From Mucilaginibacter sp. UR6-11 (GTDB taxonomy: Bacteria > Bacteroidota > Bacteroidia > Sphingobacteriales > Sphingobacteriaceae): DNA of 64,000 nucleotides. Every line of letters begins with the position of its first letter. Within the stretch, counting starts at the first letter, position 1. This document shows positions 1-7,828 of the stretch, one piece after another. The notes below the pieces were generated by a model that saw only the letters and a program-made list of their open reading frames with translations, ran no database searches and was not told where the DNA came from. The DNA lies in NCBI RefSeq assembly GCF_020880695.1, contig NZ_JAJIWO010000002.1, positions 310,001-374,000 on the forward strand. The letters run 5' to 3'. Made by a program: the position numbers and the translations under genes.

Positions 1-257
1 CAGACAACGGCCAGTAAAAGGCACCGGGTTCACTATCTGATTTTTAAGACCGTACTGTCTGTCGATGCGCCGGCAAAACAACAAGCTAATCTGTTTACTT
101 CCTCATTAAGTGCATTAGCCAACAGTTATGTCCCGATGTTGGCCGCTTATTGTGATATCCCGTCAGAACAACATACGTGGCGGATAAGCACCACGACGTT
201 GTACAACGGCTGGAACTGGCCCATCAACAATGGCTGGGCGAGATGTTTTCGCGATAA
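1..257 (+). pseudogene. decayed gene end, probably a sulfatase C-terminus
   Basis: There is no intact gene in the first 394 bases. The frame starting at base 1 reads DIPSEQH at 154-174. Skipping to the third frame at 175-177 continues as VADKHHDVVQRLELAHQQW and stops at 255-257. Joined across this shift, the stretch resembles the DPSEQHNVADKHPDVV ending common in secreted sulfatases, so I infer a one-base deletion near 175 in a sulfatase-like gene. Frame 1 itself stays open to 315 and contains TTT..G..W...NGWA, which weakly resembles trehalase, so the family is uncertain. The region upstream does not align well with either. The left part is cut by the window edge. Confidence 0.3.
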
Positions 258-394
258 CGTCCGTTCCGCAATCGTATGCGTAACTTTTAAGTATCAGATA
301 TCATTTTTTATTTAATTTGATGGATATTTGATAATAGCCGGTTTCCGATATCGGCCAAACCAATTGACCATTTTAAATAAATCATTTATATCCC

Positions 395-1750
395 ATGGAA
401 AAATCCCGTCGTACTTTTATAAGGCAGGCATCAATAGCTAGTGCCGGTGTAATGCTGGCCAAAACCAGTTTCAGCGCTAAAAGTTATAACCGCATCATTG
501 GGGCCAATGACCGTGTACGGGTTGGTGTCGTTGGGTTTTCTGACAGGCACCGCAGTTCGCATATCCCCAGCTTTATGAACCACTACAAAGAATTAAATTT
601 TGAGGTGGTTGCGGTATCAGATATCTGGAACAAACGCCGTGAAGAGGGCGCCGCTATCTGGAAAGGTAAAATGCAGAATGACGTAAAAGCCTATCGTAAT
701 AACGAAGAATTATATGGCAGTAAAAGTATAGACGCGGTATTTATAAGCACTGCCGATTTCCAGCACGCGCGCCATGCCATTGAGGCTGTGAAAGCGGGCT
801 GCGATGTCTATGTGGAAAAACCGTTTGCCGAAACCATGGAAGATGCGCGGGCGGCATTAAAAGCGATAAAAGAAACAGGTAAGATCGTGCAGATAGGGTC
901 ACAGCGCCGCAGCGGTGCAAATTACCATGCAGCCGATGATTTTATTAAATCGGGCAAGTTTGGGCCGATAACCATGGTTGAATTAACCTGGAACGTTAAC
1001 CAGCCCGGGCGCTGGCGCAGGCCCGAACTGCTAAACGTATTAAAAGAAAAAGATACCGACTGGAAACGCTTTATCATGAACCGTCCTTATGAGCCGTTTG
1101 ACCCGCGTAAATACTTGGAATTCCGTTTATTCTGGCCCTTCTCATCGGGTTTAGCGGGGCAGTGGATGAGCCACCAGATTGATACCGTACACTGGTTTAG
1201 CGGCCTGAAGCATCCGCGCAGCGTAGTTGCCAATGGGGGCATTTATATGTGGAAAGATGGCCGCCGTAACTGGGATACCCTGATGGCTGCTTTTGATTAC
1301 GGCCCGCTGGACGATCCGTCTACGGGTTTTCAGGTAACATTTGGTTCGCGCATGCATAATGGCGATGAGAACCCGGCCGAGATCTATTACTCGAACGGTG
1401 GCGAACTAAATTTGATCACCAATAAAATATCACCAAGGGGCGGGCTTACAGAAAAAATGGCTGCCGCAATGGGCATGAAAGCTAACCTGTTGCCAGAGAT
1501 CAGCCTGAAAGATACCGAGCATGTAGTTGCCTCGGCCAATACCGGTGGCGACATCTTAACTTCAAACCATGTACGCAACTGGATGGAATGTGTGCGCAGC
1601 CGTAAACAACCCAATGCGCCGGTTGAAGCGGGCTACAGCCACTCTATAGCCAACATCATGACCAATGCCGCGGTACATACCGGTTACAAAGCTACGTTTG
1701 ATGAAAGTACGCAGGAGGTAATGGCTAATGGTAAGGTATTTAAGTTTTAA
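395..1750 (+). CDS. Gfo/Idh/MocA family oxidoreductase, Tat-exported
   Basis: An NAD(P)-dependent oxidoreductase of the Gfo/Idh/MocA family, 451 residues, a usual length for the exported type. The N-terminus has a twin-arginine signal (SRRTFIRQ, residues 4-11) and a short hydrophobic segment, so the folded protein is probably exported to the periplasm with its cofactor. A Rossmann strand VRVGVVGFSDR follows at 41-51, with the family's EKP motif at 141-143 containing the catalytic lysine. The C-terminal half is the alpha/beta substrate domain. The stop codon lies 3 bp before the next gene, and the three genes to 3663 look like one operon of sugar-active secreted proteins. The substrate is not evident; related exported enzymes act on sugars or glycosides. 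Confidence 0.93.
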   Translation: MEKSRRTFIRQASIASAGVMLAKTSFSAKSYNRIIGANDRVRVGVVGFSDRHRSSHIPSFMNHYKELNFEVVAVSDIWNKRREEGAAIWKGKMQNDVKAYRNNEELYGSKSIDAVFISTADFQHARHAIEAVKAGCDVYVEKPFAETMEDARAALKAIKETGKIVQIGSQRRSGANYHAADDFIKSGKFGPITMVELTWNVNQPGRWRRPELLNVLKEKDTDWKRFIMNRPYEPFDPRKYLEFRLFWPFSSGLAGQWMSHQIDTVHWFSGLKHPRSVVANGGIYMWKDGRRNWDTLMAAFDYGPLDDPSTGFQVTFGSRMHNGDENPAEIYYSNGGELNLITNKISPRGGLTEKMAAAMGMKANLLPEISLKDTEHVVASANTGGDILTSNHVRNWMECVRSRKQPNAPVEAGYSHSIANIMTNAAVHTGYKATFDESTQEVMANGKVFKF

Positions 1751-1753
1751 ATC

Positions 1754-2797
1754 ATGAAACCGGGTAGCAAAATATTTATCGCGGTAACGCTGGCCGTTGC
1801 CTCGACCACCGTGGTTGCGCAGCAGCAGCCGGTAAAGTTTGTAAAATCGGCAAAAGACAGGAAAATTGAAGTATGGGTAGGCGGCGAACCCTTCACTGCT
1901 TTTTTATATCCTGATTCGCTGGAAAAGCCTGTGCTGTATCCCATACGGGCAGCTAATGGCACCGTGGTTACGCGTAGTTTTCCTTTGGAAAAAAGGGCTG
2001 GCGACCCAACCGATCATCCCCATCATATCGGCCTTTGGTTTAATTATGAAAACCTGAACGGGCTTGATTTTTGGAACAATAGCTACGCGATACCGGCGGC
2101 TAAGAAAAGCCAGTACGGCTGGGTCCGCACCGATAAGATTTTAGAAACTAAAAATGGCACCACCGGTGTATTGGTTTATCATGCTAACTGGACCAACCAG
2201 GCCAGAGAGGTGATACTGGAAGAAACCACCAAATTTGAAATCAGCGGTACCGCCAATCAACGCATTATAGACCGGACAACAACTTTAAAAGCTAAAGTTG
2301 ATGCCAGGTTTACCGACGCTAAAGATGGTATGCTTGGCCTGCGCCTGGCGCACGAATTGCAGATGCCAACCAAAGAGGACCAGAAATTTACCGACGATAA
2401 AGGCATTGTCACTATAGTTAAAGGTGGTACTGATAATTTGGCCAACGGCAACTATATAACCAGCGCCGGCAAAACCGGCGATGCTGCGTGGAGCACACGT
2501 GGCGTATGGTGCAAAGTTTATGGTAAAATGGGTAAAGACTCGGTAAGCATTGCCATTATAGATCATCCGCACAACCCTAATTACCCCACGTTTTGGCATG
2601 CGCGCGGTTACGGCCTTTTTGCCGCAAACCCGTTGGGCGAGAAGATTTTCACCAACGGTAAATCAGAAAAGAACCTCACTTTAAAAAAGGGCGAATCGGT
2701 TACTTTCCGTTATCGAATTATCATCAACAATAATAAAGGCAATACATTATCTGCTGCTCAGCTTAATCAGTCAGCAGCCGATTTTGCGAAAAACTAG
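1754..2797 (+). CDS. PmoA/DUF6807 family secreted protein
   Basis: 347 residues with a signal peptide ending near VVAQQQ (about residue 23). The body matches the family annotated as PmoA or DUF6807 in Bacteroidota: the DHPHHIGLWF motif at 87-96, the WFNYENLNG..DFW segment and a C-terminal HPHNPNYPTFWHARGYG block. The PmoA name comes from a historical link to methane oxygenase and should not be read as function. These proteins are usually found beside MocA-type oxidoreductases and sugar hydrolases, as here, so a role in glycan or sugar handling is an inference. The conserved histidines suggest a metal or sugar site. It starts 3 bp after the oxidoreductase stop and ends 2 bp before the next start. 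Confidence 0.85.
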   Translation: MKPGSKIFIAVTLAVASTTVVAQQQPVKFVKSAKDRKIEVWVGGEPFTAFLYPDSLEKPVLYPIRAANGTVVTRSFPLEKRAGDPTDHPHHIGLWFNYENLNGLDFWNNSYAIPAAKKSQYGWVRTDKILETKNGTTGVLVYHANWTNQAREVILEETTKFEISGTANQRIIDRTTTLKAKVDARFTDAKDGMLGLRLAHELQMPTKEDQKFTDDKGIVTIVKGGTDNLANGNYITSAGKTGDAAWSTRGVWCKVYGKMGKDSVSIAIIDHPHNPNYPTFWHARGYGLFAANPLGEKIFTNGKSEKNLTLKKGESVTFRYRIIINNNKGNTLSAAQLNQSAADFAKN

Positions 2798-2799
2798 CT

Positions 2800-3663
2800 A
2801 TGGCGACTTCTTTAAAAAAATACTTCCAAACTAATGTTAAACAGTCACTGGTTTTATCGCTGCTATTGATCCTGCTGGTCTCTTTTTCGCAAAAAAAAGA
2901 ATTGAAGTGGATGGCCATCGGCGACTCGATCACCTATCTTAACGACAAGCCTGAGCTAACCAGGAACCGAATAACCAAAGGTTATATGAGCAGGGTGGTT
3001 GATGAGTTACCTTATATCCATTTCGCCAACCACAGTTTTGGCGGGCTTACGGCTAAAAACATTGCAGATAATATTAATAACCTGGGACTGGAAAAGGCAG
3101 ACTTTTATTCGGTTTTTTTGGGGACCAATGATTGGTGGACATCATTGCCTATAGGAACTTTTGCCGATTACCAAAATGATACCGGCAACCAAACCGCTTA
3201 TGGATCGTACCGCACCATCGTCAATAAAATCCGCAGTCTTAATAGTGACGCAGTTATTATATTTATCACACCATTTCAGCGTACCGATTATGTGGATATT
3301 AATAACTCGGCAAGTATAATCTATGGATCTTATAAGGCAAAGAACGGCCACTTCCTGTCGGAATATGCTGATGTTATGAAAACCATTGCCAAAGCAGAAA
3401 ATTTTAAACTGGTAGACCTGTATTATAAAAGCGGTGTAACACCCAAAAACGCAGTTAAATACCGCCGCCTGCGCGATCCGAAGACCGGCGGGTATAAGAA
3501 TTACAAATATCCCGAATATATAGGCATGCCATTTAACCCGGCCACTGATGATTATCCGTACCCTGTTGATGCCATGAACTACACCTATGACGGCCTGCAC
3601 CCGACAGATAAGGGCCATGCGTTGATAGCCAAAATGCTGGTTAAGCTAATGAAGAAATATTAA
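2800..3663 (+). CDS. SGNH/GDSL hydrolase, secreted
   Basis: 287 residues with an N-terminal hydrophobic segment (about 17-30). The SGNH esterase blocks are visible: block I GDSI with nucleophile Ser43, block II glycines at 81-82, block III GTND at 108-111, and block V YDGLHPT with Asp264 and His267 completing the triad. Such enzymes remove acyl groups from carbohydrates or act as lipases. The third position in an operon with an exported oxidoreductase and a DUF6807 protein makes carbohydrate deacylation the more likely role, by inference. The start at 2800 is 2 bp after the previous stop. Confidence 0.9.
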   Translation: MATSLKKYFQTNVKQSLVLSLLLILLVSFSQKKELKWMAIGDSITYLNDKPELTRNRITKGYMSRVVDELPYIHFANHSFGGLTAKNIADNINNLGLEKADFYSVFLGTNDWWTSLPIGTFADYQNDTGNQTAYGSYRTIVNKIRSLNSDAVIIFITPFQRTDYVDINNSASIIYGSYKAKNGHFLSEYADVMKTIAKAENFKLVDLYYKSGVTPKNAVKYRRLRDPKTGGYKNYKYPEYIGMPFNPATDDYPYPVDAMNYTYDGLHPTDKGHALIAKMLVKLMKKY

Positions 3664-3669
3664 ACGGAT

Positions 3670-3996
3670 TTAATTGATCAGTTTAGATTTCAAACGTTCG
3701 TATTCTTCATCGCTAATTTGGTTTGCGGCATGCAGTGCTGCAAGTTTCTGTAATTCATCGGCCGTTGAAGCAGTGGCCGCCGGTTGTTGAGACATGGCCT
3801 GCAGCATCGCGCTTTCCATAGCCTGGTCTTCTAATTTCTTAGAGGACAGCACAATTATTAAACCGATTAAAGCTAAAAATAACCCGAGAAAAAATCCGGC
3901 TACGGCCCCGATTTTCCGCTTGGAACCTACTATTGCACAAATAATGGCAAAAAATAAACAAATGATGGCGAATTGCATAGTGATAAGATTAGACAA
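3670..3996 (-). CDS. small membrane protein with C-terminal SHOCT domain
   Basis: 108 residues. Two hydrophobic helices occupy roughly residues 7-24 and 30-51. A short polar linker leads to a C-terminal segment (about 79-107, DELQKLAALHAANQISDEEY) that matches the SHOCT short C-terminal domain. SHOCT is thought to mediate oligomerisation of membrane-associated proteins, but this family has no assigned biochemical activity. It converges with the SGNH gene with only 6 bp between stops and is not obviously in an operon. Confidence 0.8.
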   Translation of the reverse strand: MSNLITMQFAIICLFFAIICAIVGSKRKIGAVAGFFLGLFLALIGLIIVLSSKKLEDQAMESAMLQAMSQQPAATASTADELQKLAALHAANQISDEEYERLKSKLIN

Positions 3997-4047
3997 TAAA
4001 TCTATCCGGTTTAATTGAAAATTGCAAATTTATGATTTAGCCGCGGC

Positions 4048-4710
4048 TCATATTTTTGACAGCGCCCGGATATCTTCAATCTCCAAAACAGACTTGGGAT
4101 ATCCTTTTAACACAGCGTTTACCATGGCTTGCGCTACTTCATGCAAGGTAAGCAGCTGTTTAGGAATAAAAATATTTAACAGCGGATACAGCGGCGCAAT
4201 GAACTTATAAAATGTCTTCAGGCTTTTTTGACCTTCAACCGGTTTCATAAAGCCGGGACGAAAGTTGTACGTCTTTTTAAAAGGCAAAGCGATTAACGCG
4301 TTTTCAGTCCGGCCTTTTACGCGGGCCCACATGATGTTTCCTTTTTCAGAAGCATCAGTATATGCCCCGGATACGTAGGTAAATACCATATCCTTATTAA
4401 GCCTGGCTAAGGTTTCAGCAAAATGCAGGGTAAGATCATAAGTAACATGCGTGTACGCCGGCTCCTTCATCCCTATGGAGCTGACGCCGGCGCAAAAGAA
4501 GCAGGCATCATAGCCGACTAACTGACCGGTCACTTTATCCAGTTCAAAAAAATTAGGTACCAGTAATTCCTTGAGTTTTGGATGTTGCTTTTGATATGGT
4601 TTGCGGTTAACCATCAACACTTCTGCAACCGCCGGGTTATCCAGGCAATCTAACAATACACCTTCGCCTACCATGCCGGTAGCGCCAGTAATTATGACTT
4701 TAATTTTCAT
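4048..4710 (-). CDS. NAD(P)-binding epimerase-like protein (atypical SDR)
   Basis: I start this gene at the ATG whose complement lies at 4708-4710, giving MKIKVIITGATGMVG, rather than 39 bases further out, because the Rossmann fold begins immediately. GATGMVG at 9-15 is the dinucleotide-binding loop. The later segment MWARVKGRTEN corresponds to the YxxxK active site of atypical short-chain dehydrogenases, but the tyrosine position is Trp. It may therefore bind NAD(P) without classical dehydrogenase activity. This form recurs in small bacterial NAD-dependent epimerase-like proteins. 220 residues, no signal peptide, cytoplasmic. Substrate unknown. Confidence 0.82.
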   Translation of the reverse strand: MKIKVIITGATGMVGEGVLLDCLDNPAVAEVLMVNRKPYQKQHPKLKELLVPNFFELDKVTGQLVGYDACFFCAGVSSIGMKEPAYTHVTYDLTLHFAETLARLNKDMVFTYVSGAYTDASEKGNIMWARVKGRTENALIALPFKKTYNFRPGFMKPVEGQKSLKTFYKFIAPLYPLLNIFIPKQLLTLHEVAQAMVNAVLKGYPKSVLEIEDIRALSKI

Positions 4711-4822
4711 GGTCCGCTTATATGTGATGTTAGTGTAGACGAACAACAATATAAAACATTTTAAATTATTTTATTTAAGTAGCGTTCAGACCCGGATCAA
4801 ATTTACCACGCGGCCGGCGAAA

Positions 4823-5485
4823 CTAATCTCTCACTGCATCAACTATTAATGAAGTATAACCCAGTTTACCGCCCTGATTGCGCGGATCATACCGGCGCGA
4901 ACGGTGGATCATACCGCCGTCAAGTGTCCAGTCGGTATAATTAAATTTTCCATTCTCATCCCAGTATTCAAGCAGTTCAACCCTAAAACCTGCTTTTTCA
5001 AGGCGACTTTTCATCACATCATAGGTGTATAATATTTTATGATCATCGGCACCAACACCGCTGCCGCCAACACGTACCCATTCAATATATTCTTTATCCG
5101 GGTTATTACCGTCGGGCACAGCAATTCTTAACCGCCCGCCCTTTTGTAGGTAATCATAACAGTTTTGGTTTGACAGGCGGGTCTCTTCATCAGGGATATG
5201 CTCCCAAACGTGCTCGGCCAGGATATTGGTTAGGCGGTTATCGCCAAAAAGGCGTTGCCAGTCTGATGCCTTACTGGCGTCCAGCGCATCATATTCAGAC
5301 AGGATCCACTCTTTCCCCAGCTTGATTTTTGACGAGCCAATGGTCAGCTTTCTTTTTTTTAAGATATAAAAGTTAAACCTGATCTCTAAAGATCCTATTA
5401 CTCTCATTAAAGCATGCTTTATCATAAGGGATACTGTTTTTCTGTGCCGCGGTTTTGCAGGTTCAATTATAGGCATTTTTATCAC
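4823..5485 (-). CDS. predicted SAM-dependent methyltransferase-like protein
   Basis: 220 residues. The middle resembles the COG4627-type predicted methyltransferases often found in surface-polysaccharide loci: LTIGSSKIKLG..W at 47-60, then ILAEHVWEHIP..E at 88-100, YLQKGGRLRIAVPDG, and a region with DDHKILYTYDVM. The glycine-rich SAM loop is degenerate (IGSS where IGSG is expected), so cofactor binding is uncertain. The N-terminal 40 residues are basic with no signal peptide. It stands alone, divergent from the response regulator across a roughly 300-bp gap. Confidence 0.7.
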   Translation of the reverse strand: MIKMPIIEPAKPRHRKTVSLMIKHALMRVIGSLEIRFNFYILKKRKLTIGSSKIKLGKEWILSEYDALDASKASDWQRLFGDNRLTNILAEHVWEHIPDEETRLSNQNCYDYLQKGGRLRIAVPDGNNPDKEYIEWVRVGGSGVGADDHKILYTYDVMKSRLEKAGFRVELLEYWDENGKFNYTDWTLDGGMIHRSRRYDPRNQGGKLGYTSLIVDAVRD

Positions 5486-5791
5486 CCTTTTGAAACAGAA
5501 AAACCACTTTTAACGATAGGTTTGTTTTACTATAGATTACGTAGTTGTGCTATACCAAAATATTGTTAACCATTACTGTATTTGTTAAACAAGTTATAAC
5601 TATTTGCCAGTTGTAAATAGAACAAACGCAAATAAGGCTCTTTTCATTTATCTGTATTTGTCCATTATTTGTCCACAGGTAAAATGGTGTCAGCAGCTTT
5701 TAAAGATGTAGTTTTACGTGGGTTGTTTTGAGTAAACTTGTGTAAGGCAATGGCTTACGCGCCTTACTTAAATTAATCGATACATGAACAT
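5486..5791. other. intergenic region between divergent genes
   Basis: About 300 bases with no convincing ORF. A possible plus-strand -7 box for the response regulator is TAAACTTG at 5733-5740, with a T-rich -33-like stretch at 5711-5714. I see no strong hairpin or repeat. Confidence 0.3.
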
Positions 5792-6160
5792 ATGGCCAAA
5801 CTCAACATCTATATTGTGGAAGACTCGCCGATAATTGCGGCTGCTCTTAAGCAGCTCATTATTAAGCTTGGCCATACGGTCGCAGGTGTTTCAGAGTCAT
5901 ATGAAGATGCCGTTGAGCATTTATCTAAGGCTGCTATAGATATGGTTATTACTGATATCATGCTAAGTGGTAAAAAAAACGGCATAGACTTGGGCGCTTA
6001 TGTAAAAGAGCACCTTAATGTTCCGGTTATTTATCAGTCATCAATCACAGATACCGGGATTGTATACGATGCTATGCGTACCGGGCCGCTTGCTTACCTG
6101 GTTAAGCCGGTTGGCCGGCAGGAATTATCAACCGCGTTGTTAAGCGTAGAAGCCGTCTAA
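5792..6160 (+). CDS. single-domain response regulator (CheY-like receiver)
   Basis: 122 residues, a receiver domain only. Acidic pocket E10-D11, phosphoacceptor D55 (VITDIML), the switch Ser/Thr region at 83-86 (SSIT) and the conserved K105-P106 are all present, so it should be phosphorylatable. There is no output domain; such proteins act as phosphorelay shuttles or bind partner proteins. No kinase is adjacent; the nearest histidine kinase in this window is the TPR hybrid at 24958, far away. It ends in a convergent arrangement with the shikimate kinase gene. Confidence 0.92.
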   Translation: MAKLNIYIVEDSPIIAAALKQLIIKLGHTVAGVSESYEDAVEHLSKAAIDMVITDIMLSGKKNGIDLGAYVKEHLNVPVIYQSSITDTGIVYDAMRTGPLAYLVKPVGRQELSTALLSVEAV

Positions 6161-6275
6161 TTAATTTATATATATAATATATACCCCCTGCCTGATTCCT
6201 TACGGGCCACTATGCAGTTATTGTAATTAAAGCACCGGTAGCCTGTGCAAATAAACCGGTCAATAGGGTTGCCGG

Positions 6276-6773
6276 TTAAGCAATAATGCCGGCCAACTTT
6301 TCAACCGTTATATCAATACCGTTAACGATATGGGTGGCCTGTTGGTAAAAACCTTCCCGCTCTGCCAGTTTTTCAGCAATAAAAGCCACCAGTTCGTCAC
6401 CATGAAGCCCCTGTATTAAGGGTCGGGTTGATTTTCCTTTATCCAGCCGCTCAGCAAGGGTTTTCGGCGATAGCTTGATATACAACGTCTGGCCATTGGT
6501 ATTCATCCACTCCATATTATCAAAAAAGCATGGCAACCCGCCACCGGTTGATACAACTGCATTTTCAGGGTAATCTGTTTCCTTTAATATGGATGATTCT
6601 AATTGCCGGAATGCGTCCTGCCCGTATTGTGTAAAATAATCAGCTATACTCATACCAGCTTTGGCTTCCAGTATATGGTCAAGGTCCAAACACTCATAAC
6701 CCAGGTAGTTAGCTAATTTGCGGCTCCAGGTGGTTTTGCCGCAGCCCATAAATCCTATAAAAAATATTCTCAT
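6276..6773 (-). CDS. aroK: shikimate kinase
   Basis: Phosphorylates shikimate at the 3-hydroxyl with ATP in aromatic amino acid synthesis. I choose the ATG at 6773 (MRIFFIGFMG), which overlaps the permease stop by 4 bp, over an in-frame ATG 27 bases upstream. The 165 residues fit the family. Walker A is GFMGCGKT at 7-14. DLD at 30-32 and the GGG loop at 77-79 bind shikimate, and the STRPLI lid arginine follows. Cytoplasmic. It is the last gene of a tightly coupled four-gene set running down from 9512, so its expression is tied to a membrane permease and a DoxX-like protein, which is not an obvious functional match. Confidence 0.95.
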   Translation of the reverse strand: MRIFFIGFMGCGKTTWSRKLANYLGYECLDLDHILEAKAGMSIADYFTQYGQDAFRQLESSILKETDYPENAVVSTGGGLPCFFDNMEWMNTNGQTLYIKLSPKTLAERLDKGKSTRPLIQGLHGDELVAFIAEKLAEREGFYQQATHIVNGIDITVEKLAGIIA

Positions 6774-7828
6774 TGTAACTTTACTCTCGGGTCTATCCAT
6801 ACATAAACAACATCAACCAGCATATTTATCACCACAAAAATAAAAGCGATAAACAAAATAGCGCCCATTACCACCGGAAAGTCTGACATCTCCAACGCAT
6901 TTACGGTTGTTTTGCCCAGCCCGTTATAGCCAAACACATATTCTACAAAAAACGATCCTGCCAGTAATGAGGCAAACCAGGTAGCAATGGCTGTGATAAC
7001 CGGGTTTAGTGCATTTTTTAAAGCATGACGGTAAATAATAGTGCTGTTGCTTAACCCCTTGGCCCTGGCGGTGCGGATATAATCCTGGCCCAAAACGTCG
7101 AGCATGGCATTGCGGGTAAGCTGTACAATAATGGCCAGCGGCCTAAGGCCCAGGGTTACCATGGGTAAAATTAAATTCTTCCAGGTAATAACTTCGCCTT
7201 TAAACGGATCATAACTGTATAAACTGCCCGACATATTAAGACCAGTATACTTACTCAATACAAAGCCAAATATCCAGGCAATGATAATACCTGCAAAAAA
7301 AGACGGAGCCGAAATGCCCAGCGTTGAAAATGCAAGCGCAGAGCGATCGATCCAGGTGTCTTTATGGACGGCACTTAATATCCCCAAAAATATACCGATA
7401 ACTATAGCAAACAACATGGCTGTGGTGGCCAGTATAAGGGTGTTGGGCACAACCTCAAGCAGCATTGAAGCAACATCCTTGCTGGTTTGGTAGGACCGGC
7501 GCAGATAAGGCCATTTTAATGCCACTACCTTTTGCTGCGAAACTGCAAACAGCGGGATGTAGTGATACCTTAGTCGTTCGGCAGGTGTGTTAAGGTGGAT
7601 ACCAATTGCCGACAGATCATTCATATAGTACAGAAATTGCACCGGTTTTGGTTTATCCAGTCCAAACTCCTTACGAATGGCTTGTAATGATTGTACATCG
7701 GCCCGCTGGCCCTGCGTCATCCGGGCCGGGTCAACCGGTAAAATATTGAACAGAAAAAAAACCACTACCACAATCCCCAGCATTACTGCCGAGCCATAAA
7801 AAAACTTGCGGATAAGGTAGCCGATCAT
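6770..7828 (-). CDS. ABC transporter permease, DppB/OppB type
   Basis: 352 residues with about six membrane helices. The first helix (residues 9-29) is followed by the conserved NILPVDPA segment seen in DppB/OppB permeases, then a long periplasmic loop with a DPF insertion. The cytoplasmic EAA loop is recognisable as DYIRTARAKGLSNSTIIYRHALKNA. A dipeptide/oligopeptide importer also needs a DppC-type permease, ATPases and a binding protein, and none of these is in the window. The gene overlaps the preceding DoxX-like gene by 4 bp and aroK by 4 bp, so it is translationally coupled to both. The inner-membrane location is clear; substrate and partners are not. Confidence 0.93.
   Translation of the reverse strand: MIGYLIRKFFYGSAVMLGIVVVVFFLFNILPVDPARMTQGQRADVQSLQAIRKEFGLDKPKPVQFLYYMNDLSAIGIHLNTPAERLRYHYIPLFAVSQQKVVALKWPYLRRSYQTSKDVASMLLEVVPNTLILATTAMLFAIVIGIFLGILSAVHKDTWIDRSALAFSTLGISAPSFFAGIIIAWIFGFVLSKYTGLNMSGSLYSYDPFKGEVITWKNLILPMVTLGLRPLAIIVQLTRNAMLDVLGQDYIRTARAKGLSNSTIIYRHALKNALNPVITAIATWFASLLAGSFFVEYVFGYNGLGKTTVNALEMSDFPVVMGAILFIAFIFVVINMLVDVVYVWIDPRVKLQ

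Noticed and set aside
1-315. Trehalase-like TTT..G..W...NGWA in frame 1
   Set aside because: The flanking sequence does not match trehalase and a stop follows soon; the sulfatase-end reading explains a longer stretch across two frames.
5486-5791. Riboswitch or structured leader for the response regulator
   Set aside because: I could find no long paired stem or known conserved core in this AT-rich DNA.
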